From NCBI GenBank assembly GCA_016926805.1, contig JAFGNV010000061.1, positions 1 to 52,542 on the forward strand: a DNA stretch of 52,542 bases, in the 5' to 3' direction. Each line of letters begins with the position of its first letter. The stretch's first letter is position 1. The DNA is from Anaerolineae bacterium (GTDB taxonomy: Bacteria > Chloroflexota > Anaerolineae > 4572-78 > J111). This document shows, piece by piece, positions 49,940-52,542 of this stretch. The translations under genes and the position numbers were made by a program. Under the pieces are notes generated by a model that was not told the DNA's origin, did no database searches, and was given only the letters and a program-made list of their open reading frames with translations.

Positions 49940-51127
49940 ATGGCTGGATCGAGACCCTCAATGCAATCTGTGCAACGAAGTTTAATTATTGGTGTTGTGG
50001 CTGGTCTCATTTTTGGCTGCCTGTTTGGTTTGGGCTTTGGACTTTATTATGCCTGGAATCTGAATCCGACAACTTACGCCGGAGGTTCGTACCCGGCGGA
50101 GATGGCCCCAGGCTATCGAGCGGATTACATTAATATGGTCATCAATTCTTACATAGTTAATCGCAATGCTCAGGATGCCCAAAAGCGATTACAAACATTT
50201 GATGCGGCCACCCAGATTCGGGCTTTAGGTGAGCGCTCGGTTGCCTTTGCTGCCAACGGACAGGCCGTGGAAGCTCAGGCGACCAATGAGTTGGTTGCCC
50301 AATTGCAGCAGGCCGAAGGCTGGAATGCTGATACGGTTTCGGCTGAGATTGGCAAGCTGGCCACCAAATATCAGGGTGATGCAGCCAGAGCGCAAGCGGT
50401 GGCCAGTTATGGGGCTGCTTTGAGTGTGGTGCAACAGCCACTTCCGGCGGCAGATACCTCTGGGCAGGCCCAACCGGCCCAACCTCCTCTCTCACCCGCC
50501 GAAGAAGGGGGCGGTTTTTCTTGGTCGTGGTTGATTTATTGTTTGCTGCTGGTAGTCCTGATTGTGATTGTGGTTCTGCTGATTGGCCGCTGGAATTTTG
50601 CCAGAACCAGAAAAGCCCCGGCCCGACCCCAGGTTGAATGGGTGGGCGAAGGGCCAGCGCCCATCAAGCAGTGGAGCGGTACCTATACCTTGGGCCAGGA
50701 CAACTACGACGAATTCTTTACCATCGAAACCCTTGAGGGCGACTTTTTGGGCGAAAGCGGGATGGGAATTTTAGAAACCATTCCGGGCAGTAGCCCCAAA
50801 CAGGTGGTGGCCTTTGATGTTGGTCTTTTTGACAAAACCGATATCACCACCCTCTCCAGGGTGTTGATGAGCGAATATGCTTTCAACGACCCAACGATTC
50901 GGGCGAAAGTTGAGGCCAATCCTCAAGCTGAGGCGGTGTTAGCCCAACCAGGAGCCGAGTTTACCCTGGAAACCTCAGCCTTGCGAGTGGTTGCTACCGT
51001 TGACGACATGGAATATGGTGAAGATAACATTTACTTTAATAAGTTAGGCTTAACCCTGAATGTTTTCGTCAAAGAAGGCGTCGACCTGAGAATTGGCACG
51101 ATGGATGTGCCGGAACAATACCAATAA
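49940..51127 (+). CDS. Two-helix membrane protein of unknown function
   Basis: Unrecognised 395-aa protein. The first membrane helix is SLIIGVVAGLIFGCLFGLGF (residues ~14-33), an external helical region follows (about 35-165), then a Pro-rich stretch and a second helix WLIYCLLLVVLIVIVVLLIG (~195-215). The cytoplasmic C-terminal ~170 residues form a beta-rich domain (WSGTYTLGQDNYDEFFTIET) that resembles no family I know. GAGGAG precedes the ATG at 49940; an ATG nine codons earlier has none. Confidence 0.7.
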   Translation: MAGSRPSMQSVQRSLIIGVVAGLIFGCLFGLGFGLYYAWNLNPTTYAGGSYPAEMAPGYRADYINMVINSYIVNRNAQDAQKRLQTFDAATQIRALGERSVAFAANGQAVEAQATNELVAQLQQAEGWNADTVSAEIGKLATKYQGDAARAQAVASYGAALSVVQQPLPAADTSGQAQPAQPPLSPAEEGGGFSWSWLIYCLLLVVLIVIVVLLIGRWNFARTRKAPARPQVEWVGEGPAPIKQWSGTYTLGQDNYDEFFTIETLEGDFLGESGMGILETIPGSSPKQVVAFDVGLFDKTDITTLSRVLMSEYAFNDPTIRAKVEANPQAEAVLAQPGAEFTLETSALRVVATVDDMEYGEDNIYFNKLGLTLNVFVKEGVDLRIGTMDVPEQYQ

Positions 51128-51150
51128 CCTTATCAGGCCTGCAAGACCAG

Positions 51151-51180
51151 GAGCGATGGTGAAAAGCCATCGCTCTTTTT
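51151..51180 (+). terminator. Intrinsic terminator
   Basis: GAGCGATGG and CCATCGCTC form a perfect 9-bp stem around TGAAAAG, followed by TTTTT. It ends the plus-strand gene and lies in the convergent gap before the dGTPase-family gene. Confidence 0.9.
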
Positions 51181-51183
51181 GGT

Positions 51184-52338
51184 TTAAACTCGTTTGATGG
51201 GATCAAAAAGTTTACTATGTTCTTCCATCGCAAAGCGATCGGTCATTCCGGCAATGTAGTCGCAAATGATGCGATGGAGATCGTTCTGCTCGGCCTGGCG
51301 CTGGATGTTCTCGGGTAGCACAAAGGGTGAAGTCACGTAAGTTTCAAACAATTCTTTAAGCAGACGTTCCGCCTTGAGGTGCATACGCATCACCCGCCAA
51401 TGCTGGTAAAGGTTTTGGAATAGAAAGTCTTTCAACTGGCGATTTAGATTTTTGACCGTTTCCGAATGAGTAACCAGATTTTCGGGGAAATTGCGCACAA
51501 GTTCAACACTTTGGATGTTATGTTCAACCAACCGCTGGCTGGTGGCCTGGACCACATCGCTTACCTCTTTGCCCACCAGTCGCCGGATAATGCGATGCCG
51601 GTCCATATCGGTAAAGGTTCGATCCGGCTCAATCCCCAGCTCGTCGGTAACCAGCCGCCAGAATTCAACCTCCTTCAGTTGTTCCGGGGCAATCATCCCT
51701 GAACGCAGACCATCATCCAGATCGGCGGTAGTGTAGGCAATCTCGTCGGCAAAATTGACAATCTGGGCCTCCAACCCGGCCCGCCATTCCGGTTCAAAAT
51801 CGGTTACATTGCTCTGGTCATATTCTGTTTCGTGCTTCAGAATGCCTTCTCTGACCTCCCAGGATAGATTCAGCCCCCGGAAATCGGGAAAACGATTTTC
51901 CAGCTTTTCTACAATGCGAAAACTTTGATAGTTATGGTCAAAGCCGCCCCGGCCTGTCATCAGTTCGTTAAGCGCGGTCTCGCCGCTGTGGCCAAAGGGG
52001 CTGTGGCCCAAATCGTGAGCCAGGCAAATGGCCTCGGTCAAATCCTCGTTGACCCGCAGGGCGCGAGCCATGGTCCGGCCAATTTGGGCCACTTCAACGG
52101 TGTGGGTCAACCGGGTCCGGTAATAATCGCCCTCGGTGATGATGAACACCTGGGTTTTGTATTCCAGCCGCCGGAAGGCGGTGGTGTGGATAATCCGGTC
52201 TCTATCGCGCTGGTAGGCGGTGCGGTAGAGATGTTCGTCTTCGGGAACATTGCGCCCTTTAGAATCGCGGCTGCACATAGCATAAGCGGCCAGCCGCCCG
52301 GCTTCTTCGGCCTCAATTTCTTCACGGGTAATCAACAT
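51184..52338 (-). CDS. dgt: Deoxyguanosinetriphosphate triphosphohydrolase-like protein
   Basis: A 384-aa HD-domain dNTP triphosphohydrolase that splits dNTPs to deoxynucleoside and triphosphate. Visible are DRDRIIHTTAFRRLEYKTQV, YYRTRLTHTVEVAQIGRTMA (first His), CLAHDLGHSPFGHSGETALN (HD pair and following His), GGFDHNYQSFRIVEKLENRF and FADEIAYTTADLDDGLRSGM (last Asp). This is the short form typical of many bacteria. Substrate specificity is not predictable from sequence. Confidence 0.95.
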   Translation of the reverse strand: MLITREEIEAEEAGRLAAYAMCSRDSKGRNVPEDEHLYRTAYQRDRDRIIHTTAFRRLEYKTQVFIITEGDYYRTRLTHTVEVAQIGRTMARALRVNEDLTEAICLAHDLGHSPFGHSGETALNELMTGRGGFDHNYQSFRIVEKLENRFPDFRGLNLSWEVREGILKHETEYDQSNVTDFEPEWRAGLEAQIVNFADEIAYTTADLDDGLRSGMIAPEQLKEVEFWRLVTDELGIEPDRTFTDMDRHRIIRRLVGKEVSDVVQATSQRLVEHNIQSVELVRNFPENLVTHSETVKNLNRQLKDFLFQNLYQHWRVMRMHLKAERLLKELFETYVTSPFVLPENIQRQAEQNDLHRIICDYIAGMTDRFAMEEHSKLFDPIKRV

Positions 52339-52542
52339 GGTCTGTCTCCTTTAATCATAAGCCTGATAGGGACTAATTATAGCATAATTTTAACAATTTG
52401 TACTTGTGCAATAGCGGCACAGGGAAGGGGGGATAATGGGGGGAACTCCCCCCAACCCCCAGGGCAATCGGATGAATTATGTTAACAAGTTAATATTTTG
52501 AGCAGGTAATCATTGTCCCATCCGGCTTTCAGTCGTTTGTTA
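52339..52542. promoter_or_regulatory. Upstream region of dgt to window end
   Basis: AAGGAGACAGACC (minus strand) gives dgt a good ribosome site. A TATAAT on the minus strand lies at 52384-52379 within an AT-rich palindromic stretch; no convincing -35 box accompanies it. From 52420 onward a G/C-rich stretch is seen and no gene is recognisable. Confidence 0.4.

Overview
The window reads as a chromosomal segment of a Chloroflexota bacterium, most likely Anaerolineae-like. This is inferred from gene style and order, not from a database search. The clues are a division and cell-wall (dcw) cluster broken up by unusual insertions, recA-recX-rny synteny, NACHT NTPases fused to sulfatase-modifying-factor (FGE) domains, and heavy use of GTG and TTG starts. 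GC content is moderate and coding density is high.

Layout. (1) 1-5.9 kb: a GH31 alpha-xylosidase running off the left edge, a lipoprotein, a Crp/Fnr regulator with an HXXEE membrane protein and a short-chain dehydrogenase, then toxin-antitoxin-like genes bracketed by a 33-bp direct repeat with a relic of a serine recombinase. (2) 6.0-14.5 kb: an accessory island with a 215-aa companion protein, two large NACHT-FGE proteins, a GxxExxY protein and arrays of 73/79-bp repeats. The island ends in an AAC-rich segment (13973-14064) that has the properties of a diversity-generating retroelement (DGR) template repeat. The last ~31 codons of both NACHT-FGE genes are the matching variable repeats. All 16 substitutions between template and first target fall on template adenines. 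No reverse transcriptase is present in the window. (3) 14.4-18.9 kb: a resolvase, hypothetical genes, a RadC-like protein, a PIN/Phd toxin-antitoxin pair and a truncated large serine recombinase. (4) 19-26.6 kb: recA, recX, rny, then ubiX, a DUF2085 protein and the GDP-rhamnose pair gmd/rmd on the minus strand. (5) 26.7-47.2 kb: the dcw cluster mraZ-rsmH-ftsL-ftsI-murF-mraY-(small ORF)-murD-ftsW-murG-(three CvpA-like paralogues)-murC-(small ORF)-murB-ddl-ftsQ-ftsA-ftsZ, ending at a strong terminator; murE is not in its usual place. (6) 47.3-52.5 kb: a response regulator, a Xaa-Pro peptidase, a membrane protein and a dGTPase-family HD hydrolase.

How the parts work together. The dcw genes make UDP-MurNAc-pentapeptide and lipid II precursors and build the divisome. 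A consensus promoter, four MraZ-type TGGGN boxes at 10-bp spacing and a LexA-like palindrome lie in front of mraZ. The NACHT-FGE region looks like a conflict or sensing system whose C-terminal ligand-binding faces can be rewritten by adenine-directed mutagenic retrohoming. The template and targets are local, but the reverse transcriptase must be elsewhere or lost.
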